A DNA stretch of 64,000 nt from an uncultured Prevotellaceae bacterium (GTDB lineage Bacteria; Bacteroidota; Bacteroidia; Bacteroidales; Bacteroidaceae). Below the pieces are notes generated by a model, which was given only the letters and a program-made list of their open reading frames with translations, was not told the DNA's origin and did no database searches. Each line of letters begins with the position of its first letter. Position 1 is the first letter of the stretch. Location of the stretch: the NCBI GenBank assembly GCA_947168395.1, contig CAMVLT010000005.1, positions 82,039 through 146,038 of the forward strand, in the 5' to 3' direction. Below are positions 25,281-34,094 of this stretch, piece after piece. The translations under genes and the position numbers were made by a program.

Positions 25281-26198
25281 TTAGAACAGCTTGTTGGGAT
25301 AAACACCCTCGTCGACGAGGCTTTGGATGCGGTCAACGGTGGCCTGACGGTCGGCAGCGTATGTGACGCCGAACCACTTCGAAGTGGTGTCGAGCACCTC
25401 GCAGGTGGCAGTACCCTCGGTGATGAGTTTGTTGACCATCAGCGGGATAAAGAACTCGGCCTTCAGGTTCTCCATGTTCTTGGGGTCGCTGAGGAACTCC
25501 TTGAAATAGGCTTCGGAGTAGTCGAAGTAGTCGGGAGTGAAGCCCCACATGTTCATCGACACAGGCACGTTCTCCTCTAAGGGGAACCACTCGTCCCCGT
25601 CCTTGTAGCAGATGGCGTTGCCTTTGTCGGCTATGCGCATGATTTCAGTGCGCTCCACCACGTCCGTCAGATGGCGCTTCTCGTTGTAGGCACAGACGCC
25701 GCGTGCCACAGAGCCGTTCTCAGAGAGCGTGTTGCAGCAGCGGAAGCCTACCATAGCGTACTCGTTCTTCGAACCTTCGGGCAGTCCGGCCAGGAACTTG
25801 CCAATCTGCATGAAGGCATCGCGTCCGTAGAAGTCGTCGCAGTTGATGACGCAGAACGGCTCCTTGATGATGTCCTTGCCCATGAGCACGGCGTGGTTCG
25901 TACCCCACGGCTTCACACGGCCTTCAGGAACGCTGAATCCCTCAGGCAGCGAGTCGAGAGCCTGGAAGCACAGTTCGCAGGGCACCTGTCCCTCGTATTT
26001 GGAAAGTATCTGTGTGCGGAACTGCTCTTCGAAGTCCTTGCGGATGACCCACACGATTTTGCCGAAGCCAGCCTGAATGGCGTCGTAGATGCTATAGTCC
26101 ATGATGGTTTCGCCGTTGGGGCCCAGCCCGTCGAGTTGCTTCAGTCCGCCGTAGCGGCTGCCCATACCGGCAGCGAGTAAGAAAAGAGTTGGTTTCAT
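25281..26198 (-). CDS. Nucleotidyltransferase family protein (sugar-phosphate type)
   Basis: 305 residues with an NTP-transferase Rossmann fold. The nucleotide loop is LLAAGMGSRYGGLKQ (residues 7-21), followed by GPNGETIMDYSIYDA, and the metal aspartates are in CVINCDDFYG. The family joins a sugar-1-phosphate (or similar phosphate) to an NTP. The KQLDGLGPNGE block is typical of a Bacteroidetes subgroup whose substrate is not firmly known. The gene begins a seven-gene minus-strand run reaching 18123. Its own -7 element is at 26246-26253, with a leader of about 43 nt. Confidence 0.85.
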   Translation of the reverse strand: MKPTLFLLAAGMGSRYGGLKQLDGLGPNGETIMDYSIYDAIQAGFGKIVWVIRKDFEEQFRTQILSKYEGQVPCELCFQALDSLPEGFSVPEGRVKPWGTNHAVLMGKDIIKEPFCVINCDDFYGRDAFMQIGKFLAGLPEGSKNEYAMVGFRCCNTLSENGSVARGVCAYNEKRHLTDVVERTEIMRIADKGNAICYKDGDEWFPLEENVPVSMNMWGFTPDYFDYSEAYFKEFLSDPKNMENLKAEFFIPLMVNKLITEGTATCEVLDTTSKWFGVTYAADRQATVDRIQSLVDEGVYPNKLF

Positions 26199-26245
26199 AA
26201 TCTTATTGTTCTATTAAATAAATATTAGGTTACTGTATTTGGCTA

Positions 26246-26253
26246 CAAAGTTA
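26246..26253 (-). promoter_or_regulatory. Promoter -7 element for nucleotidyltransferase operon
   Basis: Minus-strand TAACTTTG, followed on that strand by an AT-rich leader of about 43 nt. Confidence 0.6.
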
Positions 26254-26422
26254 CGAATTTTAATCGAGAAACGAGTACACAGGATAGCCAGAAATGCCGA
26301 CATTAATATTATTTAACCCGAAGGGGTGTATGACATTATTAGCTATCTGCTTGAACTTGTATGTTTATGCACTTCCAGATTGGGCCGGGCGGAGTGAGAG
26401 TTTGGGTAGGGTAAACCCGGAC

Positions 26423-26459
26423 TTTCCCTAGGGTAAACTCCGACTTTACCCTAGGGAAA
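26423..26459. repeat. 15-bp inverted repeat around CCCTAGGG
   Basis: The arms tttccctagggtaaa (26423-26437) and tttaccctagggaaa (26445-26459) pair perfectly over a 7-nt loop. Each arm contains the self-complementary core ccctaggg. It could end tamA transcription, but there is no T-run directly after the stem on either strand. Confidence 0.8.
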
Positions 26460-26480
26460 CTAAGATGAGGGCGCTGGTGT

Positions 26481-26511
26481 GCATGTTCATGCAAAATATG
26501 CATAAACATGC
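26481..26511. repeat. 13-bp inverted repeat, GCATGTT...AACATGC
   Basis: gcatgttcatgca (26481-26493) and tgcataaacatgc (26499-26511) pair with one mismatch over a 5-nt loop. Confidence 0.7.
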
Positions 26512-26643
26512 GGTTTTGCCGGTGTGTTATCATTCTGGTGGCTTTCTTGTGTATGTTTAGTGTAGGTTAAAAGTGCGCATTTTTGCTTTAAATACACGGA
26601 TTAGCGGAGATTTTAGTGTATGTTCGCCAAATTATCATTAGTC

Positions 26644-29121
26644 TTAGAACGGGTAGCCGATGGCGAAGTGGAGGGTTTGGGCCTCGCTGAAGCGGTTCCA
26701 GTTGAAGAGGTAGCGCGAACGCTCGGTCGGGTAGGGCACGTGGAGTGCCAATCCCCAGTCGATGCGGATGACGAGGAACCCCAGGTCGTAGCGCAGTCCT
26801 ACGCCTGTGGCCACAGCCGTCTGGTCGATAAGCCTCGAGGCCTTGATGCGGCTGACTTCCTCTAAATAGTTCAGGACGTCAATCGTCTCGTCGTCGACAT
26901 CGGGACCGAACTCTCCGTATTCCAGATGTTCGGATTCGAGGTTCCAGATGTTACCCATGTCGAGGAACAGGGCGCCGTTGAGGTTGCCAAACAGCTGTGA
27001 GCGGTATTCCAGGTTGCCAACGAACTTGAAGTCACCGTTCTGCATCATATACGAGAACTGCCGTACGCCAACCTGAATAAAGCCGCCGGGGCCGATGTAG
27101 CGCACAGGGAAGGCACGAATGCTGTTGGCACCGCCTACGTAGAAGGCCTCGGTGAATGGGGGGTAAGAGCTGTTGCCGAAGCTGTAGATGACACCCGTGT
27201 TGAGATGGCCCACCAACTGCGAGCTGCTGTTCAGTTGCCACGTCTTGGTGAAGTCGGTCTCTACACGCAGGAACTGGGCGTAGGGGTTCTTGAAGAGCGT
27301 CTTGTCCTCCTGCTTCCAGCCGTTGCCTTGTATGAGCACGTCGTAGAGTGCAGTCGCGTTTCCCGCCTCCTCGATGGTGGTTTCCCATCTGATGGGGTTG
27401 CGCTTGCTGGTGGGGCTCTTATACAAATAGGTGTAACGCATCTTGGGTATGAACTGGTTCTCCATGGTGGTGCTTATGTAGGGGTTGGAGGCCATGATGC
27501 TGTCGAACTGTAATGTCGAGGTGTTGATGCGCTGGTATTTCAGCGTCAGCGGCGAGAACTCGTGGCTGCTTTGTGCTGACGACTGCCATCGGTAGGTCCA
27601 TTCGCCGCTGGCTATGTGCATGCGGTAGAAGTCGGGGCGCTGTATGACGTCGAACGACATCTTGGCGAGGGTGGTCGAGGCCGAGATGAAGCGTCGAGGA
27701 CGGGGCCTGCCGTCCTTGCCTCTGCGGATGCGGTCGCTGTTGTAGAAGGGAGCGATGATGCGTGGAAACTCGATGGAGGCGTCGGCACCATACTGATAGA
27801 AGTTGGTGCTCTTGCCGCCACCGCCCTGCTGCCACTCGTTGGAGCCGTGCAGGTTGATGTCGAGCTTCTCGGCTCCCTTGAAGGCGTTGCGCTTGGTGAA
27901 ACCCACCCTCACCTCAGGGCCGTAGCGCCCTATGGTGCGGGCATTGAAGTTGGTTTCGAAGTAGAAGTCGTAGGGCTTGTCGAATGTGCAGTTCATCCGC
28001 AGGTCAAGCGTATCGGCATCCCTGGGTGTAAACTGGAAGTCGATGGACGAGAATACGCCTGTGGCGTTGATCTTGGCCACCGTTTCCTGGTACTTCTCGA
28101 GGCTGAACAGCTCGCGTGGGCGCAGTCTCATGTTCTTCAGCATCACACGTGGGCGGATGGGCGGCTTCTTGCCGTTGAAGAATATGTTCAGGTGGCGGCG
28201 ATGCATCGAGTCGGTAGGCTGTTCGCGCACGGAGCGGCGGAACATGATGTCGATATTGCCGATATACCACTGGCGCATGGCCTCTTCGGGCAGTCCGTCG
28301 ACCAGTTGCAGGCGCAGCTGCGAGCGGTTGGGCGTGTTGACGGTATCGGCCAGGTAGGTGACGTAGCCCGGCTTGTAATAGTAGTAGCCGTTGTTGCGCA
28401 TGAGGGAGCCTATGCGGCTGCGCTCGTTTTCGAGCATGCTCACGCTGAAGGGGTCGCCGCGATGGATGAGGGCATCGGCAGCCGTAGAGTCGATGAGTCG
28501 GCGGGGGGTGTCGGGGAAGCCCACGTAGGCAATGCTGTCGAGGGTGAAGAGCGAGTCGAGGTGTACGTGGTAGGCTAACTTGCTCTTCTTGGGATTCTTC
28601 TGGGGCACGGCCTCGTAGGTGACGTAGCCTCGGAAGTAGCCGTTGTTGCGCAGCACCGACTGAGCCACCGAGGCCCGCAGTGCTGGGTTGACCTGGCTCA
28701 TCAGTACAGGCTTCTTGCCAAACGACTTGGTCATCCACCGTGCAAACTTGGAGTTCTTGCCGCCAAATGTGTTCTGTACCCACAGCCGCCAGGAGAAGGG
28801 CACGCGGTAGTAGCTGCTGCCGAAGAGAGCACCGTTGGGGGCAGTAGCCAGCGCCACTTCCAGCTCTTCCTTCGTGTCGGCGAGGTGTTGTGAAGAACGT
28901 TGAACATTGAACGCGGAGCTTTTATCGTTGAGCGTATCCACGTCGTAGCTGATTTTCTTCAAGCCCGTGAACAGTTGGTCGCCCTCGGGTATGTCTCGGG
29001 TGGAGATGCAGGAGCTAAGGAGAATTAGTACCCCCAAACTCCCCCAAAGACCCACCCCCAACCCCTCCCGAGGGGAGGGGAGTTTGATTAGTTTTTTGAT
29101 GTAATTTATAATCGCCTTCAT
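26644..29121 (-). CDS. tamA: TamA-type outer membrane assembly protein (Omp85 family, lipoprotein leader)
   Basis: 825 residues. The lipobox is LILLSSC with C38. POTRA-like segments (YRVPFSWRLW, VAQSVLRNNGYFRGYVTYE, RIGSLMRNNGYYY) are followed by a 16-strand-type barrel ending in phenylalanine (HFAIGYPF). It works with TamB to move or insert proteins or lipids at the outer membrane. Its start overlaps tamB's stop by 4 bp (ATGA). Residues about 14-26 (LPSPREGLGVGLW) are a translated G-rich repeat inserted in front of the hydrophobic part of the leader. A second insert, SAFNVQRSS near 70, resembles the GTTGAAC repeat words. Confidence 0.88.
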   Translation of the reverse strand: MKAIINYIKKLIKLPSPREGLGVGLWGSLGVLILLSSCISTRDIPEGDQLFTGLKKISYDVDTLNDKSSAFNVQRSSQHLADTKEELEVALATAPNGALFGSSYYRVPFSWRLWVQNTFGGKNSKFARWMTKSFGKKPVLMSQVNPALRASVAQSVLRNNGYFRGYVTYEAVPQKNPKKSKLAYHVHLDSLFTLDSIAYVGFPDTPRRLIDSTAADALIHRGDPFSVSMLENERSRIGSLMRNNGYYYYKPGYVTYLADTVNTPNRSQLRLQLVDGLPEEAMRQWYIGNIDIMFRRSVREQPTDSMHRRHLNIFFNGKKPPIRPRVMLKNMRLRPRELFSLEKYQETVAKINATGVFSSIDFQFTPRDADTLDLRMNCTFDKPYDFYFETNFNARTIGRYGPEVRVGFTKRNAFKGAEKLDINLHGSNEWQQGGGGKSTNFYQYGADASIEFPRIIAPFYNSDRIRRGKDGRPRPRRFISASTTLAKMSFDVIQRPDFYRMHIASGEWTYRWQSSAQSSHEFSPLTLKYQRINTSTLQFDSIMASNPYISTTMENQFIPKMRYTYLYKSPTSKRNPIRWETTIEEAGNATALYDVLIQGNGWKQEDKTLFKNPYAQFLRVETDFTKTWQLNSSSQLVGHLNTGVIYSFGNSSYPPFTEAFYVGGANSIRAFPVRYIGPGGFIQVGVRQFSYMMQNGDFKFVGNLEYRSQLFGNLNGALFLDMGNIWNLESEHLEYGEFGPDVDDETIDVLNYLEEVSRIKASRLIDQTAVATGVGLRYDLGFLVIRIDWGLALHVPYPTERSRYLFNWNRFSEAQTLHFAIGYPF
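29049..29081. repeat. G-rich palindromic repeat, copy 1 of inverted pair (tamA start)
   Basis: gacccacccccaacccctcc followed by cgaggggagggga. The 32 bp 29049-29080 is the exact reverse complement of 29160-29191. It is translated within the tamA leader as LPSPREGLGVGL. Confidence 0.85.
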
Positions 29122-32100
29122 CGCATTTGTTCCTTTTTAGTGTTAAGACTATCCAAACGCCCCTCCCCTCGGGAGGGGTTGGGGGTGGGTCCTAGGGTGG
29201 GTCTCAGGTTGGGGGTGGGGCCTTGGCCTTTGAACACATCCCACAGCGAATCCAACTTCTTGCGCCAGATGAAGCCGCCGCCGTAGAGTCCTGTGTAGCC
29301 GTCGAGCCAGTCGTAGACGTTCTGCTGGTAGAACAGCTTCACGTTCTTCGTGCCGCTCTGGTCGAGTCGGTACTCCATGGTGACGTTGTCGAAAAACGAC
29401 TGCGTCTTTCCGGGCATCTCCGCCGCTCCCGACGACACCTTGCCGCCCAGCTGAATCTTCAGGCGGTTGTTGAGCAGTCGCTTCGAGAATTTGAACGAGT
29501 AGTCCGTGTGCATCTGCCCGGCGGCGTTGGTGGTGTTGTCCACGCCGATGCTGAGGTCGAGCGTCTTCAGTGCCGAGCCGGTGATGTTGTTGATTTCGCT
29601 TTGCAGGAACGAGCTTAGTGCCGTGTTCATGGATAGTCCGCTGGTGTTGCCGTCGGCCAGATACATGCCTGTGGTGAGCATGGTGACGGCCAGCTTGCCT
29701 CGCTCCTCCGCCGACATGCTCTGCAGTTCGCTGTTGATGGCATTGTCCTCGGGTGCCGAGATGATGAACTGCAGCCCCATGTCGTTCAGCGTCTTGGTGA
29801 TGACCACGCCGCAGTCGAACGTCACGAACCGGCTCTGGCTGCCGTCTGTGCTGACCGATGCCTTGGTTCGCTCCGTGGCGGTGATGTCGAGCCGGGGGTT
29901 CATGGGGTCGCCGGTGAACTCCACGAAGCTGCCGTCCTGTATGGTGAAGGTCTTCAGCGGTATGATGGGCATCGAGTATTTCATCTCGCCTGCTGCCAGC
30001 GTGTAGCGTCCGGTCAGGTTGAGGCCTTCGGCATTGTAGAGCATGCGCAGGTCGCCTCCTCCCATCAGGTCGATGTAGTTGGTCTCTTCTACATTGAGGT
30101 CGCAGACGATGTGGGCGCCCTGTGCCACGCTGATGGTGAGGTCGATGTCGAGTCCCGACGGGGTGGGGCGTGTGACCTTGACGGTCTGTGTGGTGTCGTT
30201 GAAGTCGGTGAACTTCACCAGTTCCTCCAGGCGGTTGTCGGTCGATAGTGGCGAGTCGAGCAGCATGTATGTCATGTCGGTCGAGCCGAGCACGTCGAGC
30301 CGTCCGCGCATCCTCAGCGTCTCGATGGGGCCTTCCATGCGTGCGAAGAAGTTGACGAACGCCTTGCCGAATGCCACCGACTTGGGCTCCTGCTTGGCGT
30401 TGATGAGCTGCAGGTTGCGTGCCCTCAAGCGCATGTCCATCTTGACGTTCGCGGTGTTCGAGAAGTCGATGTCGCCCTGCATGTTCAGCGGCTCTTCGTT
30501 GTAGGCGTAGAGTCCGAAGTTCTCTAACAGCAGGTGCGAGCCAACGATGCGCACGGGGTCGTTGTCGAAGCGCATGCGGATGCCGTAGGGCAGGCTCACC
30601 AGGTAGGCTGAGTCAACATAGACTTCGCCGTTGACGTCGGGCTTGTCCAACTGTCCCTTGATGCTCAGTTCGCCTTCGCCGTAGCCCTCCAGTCCGATAA
30701 TCTGGTCGGTGACGAACCCGTTGGCTATCGACAGCGGGAACCTCGTCATGGTGAACGTAGCGTCAATGCGTGGCTTCTTGTCCGTTTGCTGCGACTCTTC
30801 AGCGGCATAGTACGACCCTCTGAGCAGTCCGAACTCCTTGTCGTCGAGCATCAGTCGTGCCTCCACGGCGTGGCCGTCGTCCTCGCGCTGCATATAGACC
30901 AGCTCGGTCGAGAGGTTGCCTATCTGCGACCCTTCGTAGGCCATGTCGTGTACCTCCATGTCGCTCACCACCGATATGTGCTGCTTGCTGTCCATCACGA
31001 TGTGGTAGTCGCCGTTCAGCAGTCCGCTCATGCGCGGCAGGTAGGGTATGACCGAGGTCCACTCCGACAGGTTGATGCGGTTCAGCGATACCGTGAGGTC
31101 CTGCAGCATGGTTGAGTCCTGCTCCTCCGTGTACACTTTCACGCCCGTCTTGTCGTCGGCCATGAGGTTGATGTCGGCCTGCAGCCGGTTGTTCCTGCCG
31201 ATGAGCAGGAAGTTGTCCTTGTTCAGTGTGAACTCCTTGTATCCGATGGTGGGCCGTTCGGGCATGAACTGTATGCGCACGCCCTCGTCGACCATCGATG
31301 CGGTGGCTCCCAGTCGGATGCCCATGCGGTCCTTGGCGTCATAGTAGCGCACGCCCACCAGTGCCCCGTGCTCGTGGACGTGTCCGTCGAACAGGGCGTT
31401 GAACACGAACTGCGGGTTGCGGCGGTTGTTGCGCACCTGTCCCTGGTATGTCAGCCGCTCGCCTTTCTGCGTGAGTGCCAGCTTGACGGTGTCGATGCGG
31501 GTGGAGTCGTAGACCAGCGAGTAGAGGTGCATCTGCCCGTTGACGCCCGTCAGTGGCGACGTGTTGAGGTCGACGAACAGTTCCTTGAAGTCAATCTCCT
31601 TCGTGCGCAGCAGGTTGGCGACGGGGTTGTTCAGTCCCGACTCTACGTGCAGCTTCAGCGTGGGCAGCAGTCGCAGCAGTGCGGGCTGGTCGATTACCTT
31701 ATTATTATATTGTGCCGTCGCCGAGTCTATCAGGGTGGTGCCCTGCTTCAGCAGCCGCTCGTAGCCGTAGCCCGCGTCGAGCTTCACTATGAAGTCGCCG
31801 CTCTGTATGCGGGCCAGCGTGGTGTCGCGGTTGGTGCGCACGAGTAGTCCTATCTTCTCGGGCATGTAAGTCTCCTTGCCATCGGTGATGTACAGGTCGT
31901 CCAGCAGTCCCTTCACCTCGTGGCTCTGCTTCATGTCGGACTTGACGCTGACGCTGCCGCTCATGCCCACCACCAATGGCTGGTCGTAGAGCCGCAGGTG
32001 GTACAGGTCGGCCCGCTCCAGTTGCGGGGTGATGGTAGCCTCTATCAGCTGGGTGCTGAGCAGGGCGTCGATGCCCACCGTGCCGTTGAACAGCTGGTTG

Positions 32101-33767
32101 CTGCCCGTGACGTTGGCCACGGCTCGGCCGTTCTGCAGGGTGGCGTCGGCCGTGATGTCCTGCAGGTCCATGCTTCCGTACTCCAACTGCTGCACGCTGG
32201 CCTTGATGTCGGCGTGGCTGTTGCTCGACAGCAGGTCGGTGCCCCTGCCCTTGGCCTTGATGGTGGCGGTGAGCATCCCTAACGAGTCCTTGGGCATGAA
32301 GTGGCGCAGGTTCAGGCGGTTGATGGTGGCGTCGATGTCGTATTCCATTGGTTTCGCGGCCGTGGCGCTGACCGTGCCTTTCACTCTGACCGTGCCCGTT
32401 CCTTCGCGCAGTGTGGCGTCCACGTCGTATTTGCCGCCGTTCACCCTGAGGTCGCCGGCGAGTGCCATGCCTTTCGGAATCCTGATGTCCGACCGGGGCA
32501 TCATGGCTGTGACGAAGCTCAGGTCCTGCGTCTCGGCTTTCAGGTTCAGCTGGCCGCGAAGTTTGTCCACGTCAGTCACGTCGTAAGCCACGCCGTCGGC
32601 CTTCAGGTGCATGGCTGTTGGCAGGTTGATGTCCAGGCCTGTGAACTCCATGCGTTTGACGTTGCCGTTGATGGAACCCTTGATAGATAGCGGGTGGTTG
32701 GGCAGACTCCTGTTGAACGCTCCTACTGAGGGCAGGAATGGGCCTGCGAATCGCATCAGGTCCTGCTTGCCAATCTGTGCGTTCAAGCGGGCTTTTATCT
32801 TACCAGGGTCTTTTTCGTCGGCCACGCTGAAGTCTGAATAGACCTCCGCCTCGATGTCTGAGTCAGGTGTTCGCAGCGTCAGGTGGGGCAGTTCTATGTG
32901 GGTAAAGGCCGTGTCGAGGCGTACGCCGCCAGTCAGCTCTGTCACCTCCAGTCCCGTTTGCCGCTCCTTCAGTGCTGTCTCGCGTATATAGAAAGAGGTT
33001 CCCTCTGGCCCGTAGTAGATGGAGTCAACGCCTAAGCGGATGTCCGCCACGTCTACTAAGTCGTCCGTCACTGACAGCCGTCCGTCATGCCAGTCGAAAC
33101 TTCCCACGCGGTAGGTCGATGTGCCCAAGTCGATGTCGGCCTCGCGGGCCACAGCGTGTCCCAAATATCCGCTGACGTTGAGCGTGTCGCCTGGTATGTG
33201 TAGATTCAGTGCTGTGCGGTGGATGCTGACCGAGTCGGCGTTGATGCGCCAGCGGACGTCCGACTCTGTGGTGTCAACGGCTGCCGTGTCGCTCAGGGCG
33301 ATGTCGAGGGTGGCATCTGCCAGTCGTGCTCCGTTCACCTCAACGGTCTCACCCCCTAAGTCGATGCCCTTCGAACTGAGCCACAGTTCGCCTATGTGTC
33401 CCTTTACCTGCAGGTCGCTGATGAAGCCGTTGGTATTGAGCTTCGCCTCGTTGACGGCCAGTTCGTCGATGACGATGCGTCCGTCAAAAAGTGGCCGCAG
33501 CTGCACGTCTGCCGTCAGGTGACGGATGTCGGCCAGTGTGTCGCCCTCGTGGATGGCACGGAAATGGTCGATGCCCAGGTCCAGCGGCCATTCCAGTCGT
33601 ACCGTTCCCACGGTGATGTCCATGCCCGTCTGCTCCGATACCATAGCCGCCACCTTATCTACTGCCCAGTTTTGGACGGGCGGCAGATAGAGCAGTGCGG
33701 CGAGTATCACAAACAGCAGGAGGGGCGTCAGCACTGCAATCCCCACCCACATGAGCAGTTTCTTCAT
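29118..33767 (-). CDS. tamB: TamB-type translocation/assembly module protein
   Basis: About 1549 residues. An N-terminal membrane anchor (MKKLLMWVGIAVLTPLLLFV) is followed by a long beta-rich AsmA/TamB body and a C-terminal DUF490 domain near 1150-1500 (LTGRYTLAAGEMKYSMPIIP, DPMNPRLDITATERTKA). TamB bridges the inner membrane to TamA and is thought to form a lipid-conducting groove. I chose ATG 33767 because the TAnnTTTG element ends at 33794, just before the upstream start. The C terminus (GPTPNPSRGEGRLDSLNTKK) is a translated G-rich repeat, so the native tail has been extended or replaced. Stop and tamA start overlap as ATGA. Confidence 0.92.
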   Translation of the reverse strand: MKKLLMWVGIAVLTPLLLFVILAALLYLPPVQNWAVDKVAAMVSEQTGMDITVGTVRLEWPLDLGIDHFRAIHEGDTLADIRHLTADVQLRPLFDGRIVIDELAVNEAKLNTNGFISDLQVKGHIGELWLSSKGIDLGGETVEVNGARLADATLDIALSDTAAVDTTESDVRWRINADSVSIHRTALNLHIPGDTLNVSGYLGHAVAREADIDLGTSTYRVGSFDWHDGRLSVTDDLVDVADIRLGVDSIYYGPEGTSFYIRETALKERQTGLEVTELTGGVRLDTAFTHIELPHLTLRTPDSDIEAEVYSDFSVADEKDPGKIKARLNAQIGKQDLMRFAGPFLPSVGAFNRSLPNHPLSIKGSINGNVKRMEFTGLDINLPTAMHLKADGVAYDVTDVDKLRGQLNLKAETQDLSFVTAMMPRSDIRIPKGMALAGDLRVNGGKYDVDATLREGTGTVRVKGTVSATAAKPMEYDIDATINRLNLRHFMPKDSLGMLTATIKAKGRGTDLLSSNSHADIKASVQQLEYGSMDLQDITADATLQNGRAVANVTGSNQLFNGTVGIDALLSTQLIEATITPQLERADLYHLRLYDQPLVVGMSGSVSVKSDMKQSHEVKGLLDDLYITDGKETYMPEKIGLLVRTNRDTTLARIQSGDFIVKLDAGYGYERLLKQGTTLIDSATAQYNNKVIDQPALLRLLPTLKLHVESGLNNPVANLLRTKEIDFKELFVDLNTSPLTGVNGQMHLYSLVYDSTRIDTVKLALTQKGERLTYQGQVRNNRRNPQFVFNALFDGHVHEHGALVGVRYYDAKDRMGIRLGATASMVDEGVRIQFMPERPTIGYKEFTLNKDNFLLIGRNNRLQADINLMADDKTGVKVYTEEQDSTMLQDLTVSLNRINLSEWTSVIPYLPRMSGLLNGDYHIVMDSKQHISVVSDMEVHDMAYEGSQIGNLSTELVYMQREDDGHAVEARLMLDDKEFGLLRGSYYAAEESQQTDKKPRIDATFTMTRFPLSIANGFVTDQIIGLEGYGEGELSIKGQLDKPDVNGEVYVDSAYLVSLPYGIRMRFDNDPVRIVGSHLLLENFGLYAYNEEPLNMQGDIDFSNTANVKMDMRLRARNLQLINAKQEPKSVAFGKAFVNFFARMEGPIETLRMRGRLDVLGSTDMTYMLLDSPLSTDNRLEELVKFTDFNDTTQTVKVTRPTPSGLDIDLTISVAQGAHIVCDLNVEETNYIDLMGGGDLRMLYNAEGLNLTGRYTLAAGEMKYSMPIIPLKTFTIQDGSFVEFTGDPMNPRLDITATERTKASVSTDGSQSRFVTFDCGVVITKTLNDMGLQFIISAPEDNAINSELQSMSAEERGKLAVTMLTTGMYLADGNTSGLSMNTALSSFLQSEINNITGSALKTLDLSIGVDNTTNAAGQMHTDYSFKFSKRLLNNRLKIQLGGKVSSGAAEMPGKTQSFFDNVTMEYRLDQSGTKNVKLFYQQNVYDWLDGYTGLYGGGFIWRKKLDSLWDVFKGQGPTPNLRPTLGPTPNPSRGEGRLDSLNTKKEQMR
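29155..29222. repeat. G-rich palindromic repeat, copy 2 of inverted pair (tamB end)
   Basis: 29160-29191 is the perfect reverse complement of 29049-29080. It is followed by a further gggtggg run and ttgggggtgggg. It is in frame in the tamB 3' end. The two copies flank the 4-bp tamB/tamA overlap at 29118-29121. Confidence 0.85.
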
Positions 33768-33793
33768 CGGCAGTGGTTTCTTTAATCTGAGTG

Positions 33794-33801
33794 CAAAGGT
33801 A
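33794..33801 (-). promoter_or_regulatory. Promoter -7 element for tamB-tamA
   Basis: Minus-strand TACCTTTG. The expected start near 33789 gives tamB a leader of about 22 nt. Confidence 0.65.
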
Positions 33802-33869
33802 ATAAAAAAAGAGGTGCAAAACAACTCTTTCCCCCATTTATTTCCAATTTATTTCGTTCAACGGTGTGA

Positions 33870-34031
33870 CGCAGTGACGCAGTGACACAGTGACATAAGG
33901 AATTTGGAAATGTTACAGGAACTCTGAGTATATTATTTATATTATATATTATATTATAATATAATATTAATATCACTTTCTTTTTGCTACTACGATAAAA
34001 GCTTATGTCACTGCGTCACTGTGTCACTGCG
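33870..34031. repeat. 30-bp inverted repeat of GTGAC-CA hexads around an AT-rich core
   Basis: The arms 33870-33899 (starting cgcagtgacgcagtgacaca) and 34002-34031 pair with two mismatches, as if the gcag and acag units had swapped order. The 100-bp loop contains a run of A and T only at about 33929-33973. No gene is visible in this 327-bp gap between tamB and the araC-type gene. It resembles a non-autonomous element more than a terminator. Confidence 0.75.
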
Positions 34032-34044
34032 TTCTGTCTTTTCA

Positions 34045-34093
34045 TTACGGTAAAAGGGTGGTTTACCCTACTTAAACCCTGAGTTTACCGTAA
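34045..34093 (-). terminator. Candidate terminator of AraC-type gene
   Basis: ttacggtaaa (34045-34054) and tttaccgtaa (34084-34093) pair perfectly, with a smaller agggt/accct hairpin inside. It lies 1 bp past the gene's stop. On the minus strand the stem is followed by only a short A/T tract, so termination strength is uncertain. Confidence 0.5.
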
Positions 34094-34094
34094 G

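Larger units (their letters stand above)
26254..26643. other. Intergenic stretch with two strong hairpins, no gene
   Basis: No convincing coding region is seen; the open frame at 26339-26533 on the minus strand has no start signal or family match and reads through the hairpins. The region holds the palindromes at 26423-26459 and 26481-26511 and several copies of the word TGTTTATGCA or close variants. It is the 3' side of tamA. Confidence 0.6.

Noticed and set aside
26339..26533. Minus-strand frame in the tamA 3' gap
   Set aside because: It reads through both hairpins, has no start signal and no recognisable protein character.
33929..33974. A/T-only tract considered as a replication origin
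   Set aside because: No DnaA-box cluster, dnaA or other origin-linked gene is nearby.
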